From assembly GCA_004794655.1 (NCBI GenBank), contig SMMW01000149.1, forward strand, positions 2,418,001-2,482,000: a stretch of 64,000 bases of DNA, written 5' to 3'. This document shows positions 33,148 through 43,489 of the stretch, in pieces. The position numbers and the translations under genes were made by a program. The notes under the pieces are model-generated. The model did no database searches, had not been told where the DNA came from, and saw only the letters and a list, made by a program, of their open reading frames with translations. This DNA comes from Marisa cornuarietis. Taxonomy: Eukaryota > Mollusca > Gastropoda > Architaenioglossa > Ampullariidae. Position 1 is the first letter of the stretch. Each line of letters begins with the position of its first letter.

Positions 33148-33570
33148 CCATCCATTGTAATTATTATGTATACTTTTGCACATCCCACATTATTCAAGAC
33201 AATAGTGATACATTCATTACCCAGACATACAACAGTCTCTTCAGCTAATAAGGATTCAAAACTCACTAAGTTCTCTGGAGCAGGCTGACTACATGTGCCT
33301 AAGGCTACAAATACCTTCTTACATCTCTATATTTGTGAACTCTTAAATAGTCTATCTTCTTTATAGATTTAGGTTTCCATTATAGTTGTTTTGTATACTT
33401 TTAAACCTCCCACCTTATTGAAGACAATAGTGGTTCCTGCATTACCAAAACTTACAATAGTCTCTTCAGCTAGCAAGGTTTCAAGGCTAACTAAGTTCTC
33501 TGGAGCAGGCTGACTACATGAGCCTCAGGCTGCAAGTACCTTCTTACACCTTGAGCAGATAATTTCTTGT
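33148..33570. repeat. ~225-bp tandem duplication in the L1-like 3' UTR
   Basis: The sequence around TTCTCTGGAGCAGGCTGACT occurs at 33271 and 33495, 224 bp apart. Flanks match too: TGTATACTTTT, then CCCAC-TTATT-AAGACAATAG, and GTCTCTTCAGCTA. The copies are clearly related with scattered substitutions. Tandem 3' UTR units occur in some retrotransposon lineages. Confidence 0.75.
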
Positions 33571-33629
33571 GAACTCTTAAATAGTCTGTTTAGATTTAGG
33601 TTTCCCATTAGTTCTATCATGGTGTGCAT

Positions 33630-35053
33630 TTACCAAGGTGTGAAGAGATTTCTATATGGTTCCCATTGCTGATCAAAGGTTGCTAATTCCATGTTGCTAA
33701 GAGCTATGTGTCTTTCCACTTTCATTTGTCTAATTCTTGTAAGAAGTTATATCTATTTAGAATTCTTGTGCTAAATCTTGATTTATATATGTAGAACTTT
33801 GCCAGTATTATTATGCTGTCCATTATTTTATCAGTCTGGGTATTTTCACTATAGCTAAATAAGATACGTGTAGTAGTGAATTTGAAATCATTTACGTGTT
33901 TACAGTTATTATTGAGTCTCTTTTCTAGTGCTTCCCGAAATTCTTGAACTAAGTTACATTTCAAAAATATATGTTCAATCGTCTCTTTTTCTTGGTTACA
34001 AAAGGTGCATAGGTTGTCATTTAAAACTTTCATCTCTTTTAAGATAATATTTGTAGCTAATACCCTATGCACAAGTCTAACCTGGAACCATTTATATTTA
34101 ATTTCTTGAATTTTACTTATTTTCAAAAAAATCCTTTTAAAGTTCAATTCGCTCTGCAGCTTTTTAGTCCATTTTTGGCAACAGTTTGATTCATACTCAT
34201 TATCATTTAATATATTATAGTAGGGTTTTGAACCTTTCCTTTGGGAAAGTATTAGTTTTAAAGAGAATTGTAATTCGGTTTTTATATTTTCTTCTATGGG
34301 TACATTTTTATGCTTTAAATACTTTTTCACTGCTTCTACACAACTCAGAAATTATAGAAAATTTGTGTTTAGCTGGTAGAGTTGTTTAAAGTATTCGTAT
34401 ATAAGAAATCTGCCCTTTTCGTCAAGTAAATCTCTTATGCTAAATATATTTTTTGCCAGCCAATCTTTACAAATAAAGGGCTTACCATCAATCTTGATGT
34501 CCGCATTATAAAAAAGGGGATCTGCTAAGAGTTTGTCAGCTGTATCTATTTTAACTTTATTTTTGAAAGATCTATATGAAAGTAGAACTTCCTTCCAAAA
34601 CAAGTTGACTCTTTTGTAAGGTAGCTCACTGCCCAGCTGCTCTAAGTAATTAATCTCTGGTAGTACAGTTTGGATTATATTTGTCCATCTATGTTCACTA
34701 AATTTCAGTTTTCTAATCCATGATAATTTTAAAGCCAAAATAGAGGATGACATGTCAGGAATACCCAGACCACCATTAGCAATGCATTTGGTACTAGTTT
34801 TTCTACTTATTTTATCTGGTTTTTTATTCCATACAAAAACATAGATTAAAGATTGTAGTTTATTAATAAGATAGTCTGGTGGGTTTGGCAATAGTAACCA
34901 GAGGTATGTTAATTTTGAAAGTATGACAGATTTTAGTATAGCAATTCTACCTATAGGTGTTAAAATTCTTTTCATCCATGTTTTCATAAGGTATATAATT
35001 TCTTCAAATTTATTTTCATAATTTATTTTTTTCAAGATATACCTGTTAGACAC
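33630..35053 (-). pseudogene. L1/Tx1-like ORF2, C-terminal part only
   Basis: The segment 34352-35053 reads WMKRILTPIGRIAILKSVIL then LTYLWLLLPNPPDYLI and GGLGIPDMSSSILALKLSWI, the hallmark post-RT region of L1/Tx1 ORF2. After a single in-frame stop (34352-34354) it continues with KYKWFQVRLVHRVLATN and the zinc knuckle CTFCNQEKETIEHIFLKC. A frameshift near 33740 leads to the natural end, EPYRNLFTPW, stopping at 33630. There is no endonuclease and no YxDD. The upstream frame hits a stop a few codons before 35053, placing the deletion junction there. Non-functional. Confidence 0.85.
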
Positions 35054-35209
35054 TATTGTTTGTCAACAATTGCTCCTTGTGTATGCCTATTTATTGTTTA
35101 CGTCAGCTTGAGCGGCGTAATAATTACAGAAAGAGAGGGATTTTCAGGCTACGTCGAGCCGTGAGAGTTTAAAGTAATGCTAAGTATCATGTTTGACTAA
35201 CTGCTCGTG

Positions 35210-36322
35210 TTAACTACTGATGCTTTGCCTTGTATAGAGCAGTACTGAGCATATTTTTTGTGTATGTAAATTGTGATTCTTGTGGTCAATAAGTATTTGT
35301 CTCTTTGAGGGACGTTCTACACCAGAGTGGTCATTTGTTGATTGTGTTGAGTTAACGAATGCGCGTGTCTGCGGATGACTCGTCGTGTGTATGCGGGTGA
35401 TCCGTGACACTGTTAATGACTTAATTTCTCTTACCCTGTGGTCCGTTGATAATTTTACGAGACTTTTCCCGTTTTTTGACCACACCTCGGTCACACTTGG
35501 ATGGTCTCGGGCACGGGATAGCAGTGCATATCGTTGTTTTGTTAGGTCCTCAGTAATAAGTATCCTTGTGCCCTTCAATTTTCTTCTGTTTTGGATCACC
35601 ATTTCGGCGACCTTTCTCGAGAGAAAACGAGCGATCACTGGCCTTGGTTTAGTTTCACCCTCATTGCTCCTGCTCGTTTTTTTCCCTAGTCTATGCACCA
35701 CTTCGATGTCGTTTGGCCGTATTTGGTCCAGGCCAAGTTTGTTATTGAGAATTTTTAGAACCTGTGCCTGACACGTTTCTGTGGTCTCTTTGTCTACTTC
35801 AGGCAGCCCAAAAATCCTGTAAATTGTTCTAGACTGTCTGTCCTGCTTTGGGCTGTAGTCGCTTGTAGCTTCTTCCACTACCCGCTTCAGTTCGCAGTTT
35901 TCAGCTCTAGATTTTTCCAACTCTTTTTTTATTGAGTCGTTTTCTTGTCTTAGTTCGAAGACCACTCCTTTCAGTTCATCCACCTCTTGAACTAGCTTAT
36001 CCAGAGAGTTTATGATTTCTCCGAGTCTCTTCCATACGTCCGATAATGAAATGTCACAACCCTCCTCCGACTCCATCGTACTCACCGAGGCTTGAAGAGC
36101 GGAGACGGCAACTGCGCCCGACGCCATTTTACCGGTGACTGGGAAAATGTCGCAAATTGAGGGAGTCGACTGATTTCTTTGTGATCTGCGAGGCTGAGAC
36201 AAGGGGTGTCTCTCTCTACCACCAAGATCAGCAACAGGTGTAGTACTGCCGGCCGACTGACTTAAACCACGTTGTACCGGCTGAATTTTTGCTGGCTTCT
36301 TTCCCTTGTTGTCTTTGACCAT
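35210..36322 (-). CDS. L1/Tx1-like ORF1 protein, intact frame
   Basis: A full 370-codon frame from ATG (36322) to stop. Residues 1-90 are basic and Ser/Pro-rich. Residues about 93-150 form a heptad-patterned coiled coil (WKRLGEIINSLDKLVQEVDE then LKGVVFELRQENDSIKKELE). From about 164 come an RRM-like segment (YRIFGLPE, ILNNKLGLDQI, IEVVHRLGKK) and a C-terminal domain (RPVIARFLSRKVAEMVIQNR, GTRILITEDLT, VWSKNGKSLVKL). This is the trimeric RNA-binding chaperone layout of L1-type ORF1p, which coats element RNA in cytoplasmic particles. The frame has no lesion although its ORF2 is broken, so it is either young or retained. Expression is unknown. Confidence 0.85.
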   Translation of the reverse strand: MVKDNKGKKPAKIQPVQRGLSQSAGSTTPVADLGGRERHPLSQPRRSQRNQSTPSICDIFPVTGKMASGAVAVSALQASVSTMESEEGCDISLSDVWKRLGEIINSLDKLVQEVDELKGVVFELRQENDSIKKELEKSRAENCELKRVVEEATSDYSPKQDRQSRTIYRIFGLPEVDKETTETCQAQVLKILNNKLGLDQIRPNDIEVVHRLGKKTSRSNEGETKPRPVIARFLSRKVAEMVIQNRRKLKGTRILITEDLTKQRYALLSRARDHPSVTEVWSKNGKSLVKLSTDHRVREIKSLTVSRITRIHTTSHPQTRAFVNSTQSTNDHSGVERPSKRQILIDHKNHNLHTQKICSVLLYTRQSISS

Positions 36323-36599
36323 GTTGATCCCTGTTGTGGGTTTTCCTGCATTCTACCGAATTTTAAACAAAAAGCACTTTTTAAGAATAATAGATCCCAT
36401 GGCAGATAGGCAGACACCTCCAACTGGAAACACTAAGTGCACACAGAGAACATTTTGCGTGGTAAAAATACTAAAAAATTAGCAAATTACGCACGACAAG
36501 AAAATGTTGCGCACTCCTGTGTCTGAGTACAGTTCACCCCCCCCCCACGGCGCACTATTACTACTCACCACTACCATGAAAACCACATCTACCACCGCA

Positions 36600-36631
<32 letters not shown>
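36600..36631. repeat. (CGT)n microsatellite
   Basis: About ten CGT units. Confidence 0.95.
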
Positions 36632-36634
<3 letters not shown>

Positions 36635-36645
36635 CTGCATGTGGC

Positions 36646-36707
36646 TTCAGTTTACAGGGTTGGCTGCTTTGCCGTGATGTAGTTGCTGGTTCTGCGTAAA
36701 ACACCAG
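36646..36707 (+). mobile_element. SINE family A, 3' body fragment
   Basis: TTTACAGGGTTGGCTGCTTT then GCCGTGATGTAGTTGCTGGT and CTGCGTAAAACACC match the distal family-A body. It is sandwiched between two trinucleotide microsatellites; the downstream (CTC)n probably grew from its 3' end. Confidence 0.7.
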
Positions 36708-36736
36708 CCTCCTCCTCCTCCTCCTCCTCCTCCTCC

Positions 36737-36792
<56 letters not shown>
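36707..36792. repeat. (CTC)n(ATC)n microsatellite
   Basis: About ten CTC units merging into about eighteen ATC units at the 3' side of a SINE fragment. The poly-Ser frame across it is an artefact. Confidence 0.95.
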
Positions 36793-37301
36793 GCCGTTTC
36801 CATCACGCCACTGTCAATCGCGAGAAGTCGAAGACCTGCGTCAAAACAACTGTCTCACCCATTTAGTTCAAGCAGCAGGGGGAGATAACGATGGAGGGAG
36901 GGGTGGAACAAGTTCTCGGGTCGGCTTGAAAGGCTTATTAAAAAACAGTATTGATTGCAATTGGCTTGAAAGTTAGAGCAAGGAAAGGTTTCATTGTCAA
37001 CATTTGCTGTAAACAGAAACCAAGTAAGGAAATTGTTTTTTTTTGTGTGTTTTTTTTTCGTTTTCCTTGCTTAATCAACATGCCAAGCCAGGTAAAATGA
37101 TCGATTTTAATTTTGTCGTTTACCAGACCAAGCGAGCTGCTGTAGTGTGAGGCAGTTGATTATGAGATTTCTTATTATTTCTCTGAAAACTCGAGCTCTT
37201 CATTGCTTGGAAAAGTCTGGTGGAATCGAAAACAAAATTTAGGTTCAGTCAATTGGATTTTTTTTTTCAGAACTGGCCGACTGGATTTGTTTGCTGGATG
37301 T

Positions 37302-37302
<1 letters not shown>

Positions 37303-37365
<63 letters not shown>
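37303..37365. repeat. (CA)n microsatellite, ~28 units
   Basis: Uninterrupted CA preceded by CGCGCG. Confidence 0.97.
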
Positions 37366-37367
<2 letters not shown>

Positions 37368-38390
37368 TTAAATGTTTTTCTAACTCGTTGTAACTGGATC
37401 GTTTGTAGATCTTGTCTGCACTGCAGCTGGATGCAGCGGTTGCAGATGAGAGCGCGGAGAAGAGAGTAAGCAACAGTCTTATTTACATGCACGTACCATC
37501 GCATGCAGATTACATTCTCTGCTTTCTCCCAAAACTGATGTTTGAGACATAAAAAATAATAATAAATCAGAGATCAGTCGTTTCAGTAGAAGTCTGCACA
37601 ATAAGTTCCTGTGTACCCTGACATTTAAAGCCAGCGGCAAATATTGTCAGTAGCAGAATGGTGAAGTTTCATGGGCAGAGTTTATAAAGACAACGACAGA
37701 GATGCAGACCAGTAGCGTAGCGGGTATTACACACCCAAAATCAAAACCAGCAATTGTTTACATGGAAAGTTTATCCATTTATTTATCTATAAAGTGAGAG
37801 TGCGTTTTGCACGTACTATGCTGTAGTCTACTGTAGGGATTACATTTTAGTAAATGATGATGATGATGATGCATCTGGCAAAAAAACAAAACAAAAACAA
37901 ACAATAAAACAAGACACGTCTTGTCTTTCTTGTTTGTTTGTTTTTTTTAAGAAGCTAAGGTTTGCTTCGTCGTCCAAGACAAAAGCAAAACACTTGAGAG
38001 TACAGTCGCATTTTTTATAACTTAGGTCACTTAGACTTTATGCCGTTGATGTCAAGTAGGGACATCTTCACAAAGGGTGACGAACGTAAACAATAAAGAG
38101 AACCGCACCGAGGTGAAGAAAATGAAAGTCTGATGACGAAACAGTAACACAGTCGTTGAGGCTCGTACGCAAATGAGTGATTACAGTCCTCACGGCGTTA
38201 AGTTCGATCCCTGCAAAGCTCATTTGAGAGTGGTGTGCAGTGAACACGCCAGTCATCCTAATGACGACGGCGTACGGGTACATTTCTAAACCTCAAAAAC
38301 TCTTCAGAGCTTGAATGCGACCTATTTTCTGGAGTGTAAAAATGTAGTTTTCCGTCAACTATCTCCACTTACAATTCCACCAAGAGGCAA
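37366..38390. other. Anonymous DNA, possible SINE fragment
   Basis: At 38150-38285 a tRNA-like pattern appears on the plus strand (AGTCGTTGAGGCTCGTACGC, then a B-box-like AGTTCGATCCCTG at 38202-38214). It may be the head of a further SINE family. No protein-coding gene is supported. Confidence 0.35.
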
Positions 38391-38397
38391 GGAACAG

Positions 38398-38672
38398 GTC
38401 ATCCCCTAACCTTTTCAGGTCGTTGGGTGGGGAGAGTGGAAGGTGTTAGAGACCTCACTTTTCTCGAGGTCAGCTTTTCATGAGGGCGGTACCCATCTCC
38501 TCTCCCTCGCTGTCTCACCTTCCCCAACCCTTTATGGAGTCAGGTACCCATTCCCGCCAGCTGGGTCAACCTGGGGAAGTTTTCTGCGCTTATCGGGAAT
38601 TGAACCGGCGGACTCTCAGTTCAGACGCCAGCGCTCTAACCACTCGGCATTCCGCTTCACCAACGGGCACTA
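38398..38672 (-). mobile_element. SINE family B, near full length
   Basis: Minus strand: tRNA-like head ATGCCGAGTGGTTAGAGCGC with B-box CCGGTTCAATTCCCG, a linker GGAAGTTTTCTGCGCTTATC region upstream of AACTTCCCC, then the body GGTACCTGACTCCATAAAGG, GGTGAGACAGCGAGGGAG, GATGGGTACCGCCCTCATG and AAAAGCTGACC. It ends in GGTCTCTAACACC..CGACCTGAAAAGG. Confidence 0.75.
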
Positions 38673-38674
38673 AC

Positions 38675-39290
38675 TCGTAAAGAACAGTGCGTCCATAAAT
38701 GACATTTAACAGCTACAGTTACAACGTTCAACGTTTTTTTTTAAATAAAAAAATCTTTTCATCCTTTAGCACCACACGCCGCAACAAGCATCAGTAATTT
38801 CATGATCAATCGTAGCGCACGAAGATCAAAAGTATGAATGCCCAACCACAAATGCAGCTTAGTCGAGCGGAAGAGTACAACACACATACACACAAGTGAA
38901 CACTGGCCACATCTGTCACAAACCTATGCATGCAGGAAATTTTGGGCATTCACCCTCACGACATTACTGAAGCTCCGCCAACTGGCCGTTCACTAGTGTT
39001 AAATCCTGAAGATGGACTGTCTGTAAGTCCTACCATGGTCAGTCACGCGCATCATTAATAATAAAATGAGGCAGGCGCCTACTAGCGGGACTCTTTTTTT
39101 TTAAACAAAAGTCAGTCAGATCAGCCTTCTTCCACTTCTCTAATCATAACATCGACACATGATCATCACAGCAGCGCATACACTCTCAACAAGCTCTGTT
39201 AGTTATTGTTTCTACTGTCCAGGAAACAAAAATGTCTCTTCCATGTGGTTGTCTGTGATCAGACGTGACCTGACATATTTACCGGCAGTT
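38675..39290. other. Anonymous AT-rich DNA
   Basis: No gene or repeat family recognised. Confidence 0.5.
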
Positions 39291-39293
39291 TAC

Positions 39294-39525
39294 CGACATA
39301 TTTGGTCTGGGTTCCGGACTATTGATTGATCTATTCTGCCTTCGTCAGATAACTTTACGATCCGTAAATCTGAACTTTGTGACCTATCAACGTCTTGGTT
39401 TATGAAAAGGGTTGTAATCCGGCGGAACAACGACTCTGGCCTTTCAGTTAATTCATCGACAGAGTCACAGGACTTGTGTCTTCGTGCTTGAAAAAACGCA
39501 GAGAGTCTGGCTTTGACTTGGGGCA
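39294..39525 (-). CDS. Candidate internal exon of a host gene
   Basis: On the minus strand a pyrimidine-rich tract ending TGCCTAACAATCAG abuts 39525. The frame then stays open for 76 codons (VKARLSAFFQARRHKSCDSV, DELTERPESLFRRITTLF, INQDVDRSQSSDLRIVKLSD, EGRIDQSIVRNPDQIC). It reaches a donor-like CG/GTAAAC at 39294/39293, just before an in-frame TAA. The peptide is polar and rich in Arg and Ser, without a known motif. Its end phase (two nucleotides) happens to match the start phase of the 5.5-kb exon. If it is a last exon instead, the TAA is the stop. Only sequence context supports it. Confidence 0.35.
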
Positions 39526-39559
39526 CTGATTGTTAGGCAGAGACACAAAGTCAGGAAAG

Positions 39560-41750
39560 TCAAGCTTGTATGCTTTTACACAGGACAAGCTTGTATGCTT
39601 TTACACAGGACTAGCTTGTATGCTTTTACACCGGACAAGCTTGTATGATTTTACACAGGACTAGCTTGTATGCTTTTACACCGGACAAGCTTGTATGATT
39701 TTACACAGGACTAGCTTGTATGCTTTTACACCGGACAAGCTTGTATGATTTTACACAGGACTAGCTTGTATGATTTTACACAGGTAAAGCTTGTATGCTT
39801 TTAAACAGGACTAGCTTGTATGCTTTTACACCGGACAAGCTTGTATGATTTTACACAGGACTAGCTTGTGTGCTTTTACACCGGACAAGCTTTATGATTT
39901 TACACAGGACTAGCTGGTATGCTTTTACACAGGACAAGCTTGTATTATTTACACAGGACTAGCTTGTATGATTTTATACAGGACAAGCTTGTGTGCTTTT
40001 ACACAGGACTAGCTTGTATGCTTTTACACAGGACAAGCTTGTATGCTTTTACACAGGACAAGCTTGTATGCTTTTACACAGGACAAGCTTGTATGCTTTT
40101 ACACAGGACAAGCTTGTGTGCTTTTACACAGGACAAGTTTGTGTGCTTTTACACAGGACACGCTTGCGTGCTTTTACACAGGACTAGCTTGTATGATTTT
40201 ACACAGGACTAGCTTGTATGCTTTTACACCGGACAAGCTTGTATGCTTTTACACAGGACTAGCTTGTATGCTTTTACACCGGACAAGCTTGTATGATTTT
40301 ACACAGGACTAGCTTGTATGCTTTTACACCGGACAAGCTTGTATGCTTTTACACAGGACTAGCTTGTATGCTTTTACACCGGACAAGCTTGTATGATTTT
40401 ACACAGGACTAGCTTGTGTGCTTTTACACCGGACAAGCTTTATGATTTTACACAGGACTAGCTTGTATGCTTTTACACCGGACAAGCTTGTATGATTTTA
40501 CACAGGACTAGCTTGTATGATTTTACACAGGTAAAGCTTGTATGCTTTTACACAGGACTAGCTTGTATGCTTTTACACCGGACAAGCTTGTATGATTTTA
40601 CACAGGACTAGCTTGTGTGCTTTTACACCGGACAAGCTTTATGATTTTACACAGGACTAGCTGGTATGCTTTTACACAGGACAAGCTTGTATTATTTACA
40701 CAGGACTAGCTTGTATGATTTTATACAGGACAAGCTTGTGTGCTTTTACACAGGACTAGCTTGTATGCTTTTACACAGGACAAGTTTGTGTGCTTTTACA
40801 CAGGACAAGCTTGTATGCTTTTACACAGGACAAGCTTGTATGCTTTTACACAGGACAAGCTTGTATGCTTTTACACAGGACAAGCTTGTGTGCTTTTACA
40901 CAGGACAAGTTTGTGTGCTTTTACACAGGACACGCTTGCGTGCTTTTACACAGGACTAGCTTGTATGCTTTTACACCGGACAAGCTTGTATGATTTTACA
41001 CAGGACTAGCTTGTATGCTTTTACACAGGACTAGCTTGTATGCTTTTACACCGGACAAGCTTGTATGCTTTTACACAGGACTAGCTTGTATGCTTTTACA
41101 CCGGACAAGCTTTATGATTTTACACAGGACTAGCTTGTGTGCTTTTACACCGGACAAGCTTTATGATTTTACACAGGACTAGCTTGTATGCTTTTACACC
41201 GGACAAGCTTGTATGATTTTACACAGGACTAGCTTGTATGCTTTTACACAGGACAAGCTTGTATTATTTACACAGGACTAGCTTGTATGATTTTATACAG
41301 GACAAGCTTGTGTGCTTTTACACAGGACAAGCTTGTATGCTTTTACACAGGACAAGCTTGTATGCTTTTACACAGGACAAGCTTGTATGCTTTTACACAG
41401 GACAAGCTTGTATGCTTTTACACAGGACAAGCTTGTATGCTTTTACACAGGACAAGCTTGTATGCTTTTACACAGGACAAGCTTGTATGCTTTTACACAG
41501 GACAAGCTTGTATGCTTTTACACAGGACAAGCTTGTATGCTTTTACACAGGACAAGCTTGTATGCTTTTACACAGGACAAGCTTGTATGCTTTTACACAG
41601 GACAAGCTTGTGTGCTTTTACACAGGACAAGTTTGTGTGCTTTTACACAGGACACGCTTGCGTGCTTTTACACAGGACAAGCTTGTATGATTTTTCAGGT
41701 GACACGCTTGCATGCTTTCCCAAATGACAAGCTTGCACCCTTTCACACAC
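39560..41750 (+). repeat. 25-bp minisatellite, ~88 units, higher-order structure
   Basis: Each unit opens with ACAAGCTTGT, a perfect 10-bp palindrome, and continues with ATGCTTTTACACAGG. Variant units change the opening to ACTAGCTTGT and the end to CACCGG, or have ATGATTTT or GTGTGC. In 39580-39900 and 40200-40500 the two main variants alternate as a 50-bp dimer. A larger block marked by GTATTATTTACACAGG at its start and GACACGCTTGCGTGC near its end occurs three times (about 39942-40162, 40690-40931, 41261-41654). Inside the third block, 11 identical units sit in a row (41327-41601). Edge units at 41680-41750 are degraded. Confidence 0.97.
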
Positions 41751-41807
41751 ATGTGTGTGAGCGTTGTGTACCTATGACGTGTACAAAATTGACTTCGCGG
41801 TCTTGCT

Positions 41808-42523
41808 CTGCGGTTCTCAACCAGCTGTACGCGTACCCTTAGGGGTACGGTAAGGTTTATGTAGGGGTACGCAGCGACATAAATAATTATTGTTTCAATG
41901 CGTTAGTAGTAGTTTAGTTTAAAACAACCAAAGAGATTGAAGAAGGTCGCCAGTTTGCTGCCGTTGGGGGATGCATTTCAAAAAAAGATTCAAGTTTCGA
42001 GGACATTGAGGATCTGCATCAACACCGTTTTCAGCAACACGTTCGGCATGTTCAAAGATACTCGAACAGCACGTCAGCAGCTGCTCCATTTCTTCTACAG
42101 TTCAGACTTCACACTTTAGGCTTCCAGATCCACCTTCGCCAGCTCCTCTCTTAAGCTCTCGTCGGACAGAACTTTGGATGCAAGAATGGACAGCAACGTG
42201 GGAGATTTCTGGTACACTGTGCGCATTGTTGCCTTTTCCATCAACTGATTTATGTGAAAGTCCTTTCTCGGTTTTGACTGCAATAAAAACTAAAGAACGA
42301 AACCGACTTCAGCCTAAAGGTGATGTTATACTAGCCGTAAGCAGCATCCATCCTCGCATCAAATCTTTGATGGCACAAAAACAAGCCCAAGTATCGCATT
42401 AGAAAGATAAGCACACGCCATCATGAAAATAAGTACTTCATGCGCGAATTTACGCGCGAGGGGTACCAGTGGACATACTTTCACTCTTTGGGGGCAATGT
42501 TGAGAAAAGGTTGAGAATCCCTA
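41808..42523 (+). mobile_element. hAT transposon remnant, 716 bp, with 8-bp TSD
   Basis: Ends are inverted: CTGCGGTTCTCAACC at the left and GGTTGAGAATCCCTA at the right. The flanking octamers GTCTTGCT (41800-41807) and GTCTAGCT (42524-42531) differ at one base, as expected for an old hAT insertion. Subterminal repeats of AGGGGTAC type follow the left end. Most of the transposase is missing, leaving a C-terminal piece. It lies 57 bp from the degraded edge of the minisatellite. Confidence 0.8.
41937..42402 (+). pseudogene. hAT transposase, C-terminal remnant
   Basis: The segment 42178-42402 reads LPFPSTDLCESPFSVLTAIK then TKERNRL and AVSSIHPRIKSLMAQKQAQ. This is the hAT dimerisation region as found in Charlie/ZBED-type transposases (LCE..FS.L..IKTK.RNRL). 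Upstream pieces (41937-42119) are in other frames. The DNA-binding BED finger and the catalytic core are gone, and the frame is broken. No function is expected. Confidence 0.72.
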
Positions 42524-42539
42524 GTCTAGCTGGAATTTC

Positions 42540-43485
42540 AATTTTATTTTTTATATTTTTTATACATAAACAAGCTTTCCTTCTCGAGGCAAGCTCTACT
42601 GAAAAACAACAAAAGTGTGTTTTGAGATATTCTCCAACACTTTCAAATGATGAGAAGAGTGCTCAGAGCAGACCCGAAGATCCACCCATGTGCCATTAAG
42701 TGGTACAATGGAGGCAATGTGGCTGTGGAGGTGCTGGTGCAGGGTTTCGCTCTTCCACAAATTAACACCTGGCAGGTGTTTAAAAAAGACCTATCATATA
42801 CTCTCTAACGGACTTTTCAGGCCGCGTACGTTGAATCGCTCGGTTGTCAGGTGAATAATAACAATAACAGCATGGCGCCGGACTGGGTCTTTCAAAAGCT
42901 CCGCGCCTCAAGCGTGACGAGTTCGTGACGAGTATGATTGCTCGCTACGGTCTGACTGCTACAGATAAGAAGCAGCAAGCTCGGAGATGTTGGTACCAAC
43001 GTCTTTTTAGTGTTTTACGAAGGCACGAGGTAGAGGACCCTAACCTGGCTTGAGAGCACTGCACTCCGTCATGTTTGTCTCCTCCTGCGATCTACGCCAA
43101 CTTCCTATTGATTCATGCTTTATTGTTGCGCCTTTGCCTCTGTTCTGGAATGTTCTCTCTATGCCTGCAGCATGCCATTTCCGTCTATACACGACTTCAC
43201 ACACCAACGGTCTCTGCAGCATTTTTTTGTTTAACCTTACATGACTATGTGGTCTGCAGGTCTTTGTGTGGTGCTAGTGCGCTCTAGGCAAGTGTTGCAC
43301 CCCAGCTAAATGTCAGGTACTTGATACACATTCAACAATTCATTTATATCTTCTGGTCAGCAAACTGACGCTGAAAACCTCACTTCGCTTTTTTTCTGTG
43401 TGTAGAGGCAGTTGTTCGTTCTTTCCGATCTTGTTAAACTGCCAAATAAGGTTCAGTGGCTATGGGAGCCCTGTCTGCAATCTTA
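42540..43485. other. Anonymous DNA
   Basis: No gene recognised; short frames only. GC content rises around 42820-42960 without motif support. Confidence 0.45.
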
Positions 43486-43489
43486 ACAC

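Larger units (their letters stand above)
33125..36530 (-). mobile_element. L1/Tx1-like retrotransposon with internal deletion
   Basis: On the minus strand: a 5' leader (36323 to about 36530), an intact ORF1 (35210-36322), a short gap, then only the C-terminal part of ORF2 (33630-35053) and a 3' UTR with a 225-bp tandem duplication (33125-33570). The endonuclease and RT catalytic core, expected between ORF1 and the retained ORF2 part, are missing. ORF1 and the ORF2 tail keep the same orientation and order, so this is one element with an internal deletion rather than two insertions, although two nested copies cannot be excluded. Confidence 0.8.

Noticed and set aside
36683..36976. Poly-serine protein
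   Set aside because: It is translation of a (CTC)n(ATC)n microsatellite.
39560..41750. CRISPR-like array
   Set aside because: There are no unique spacers; the units are directly adjacent and the host is eukaryotic.
39919..41842. Overlapping 60-176-codon repeat proteins in three plus frames
   Set aside because: They are forced by a 25-bp unit without stops; no start context or conservation supports a protein.
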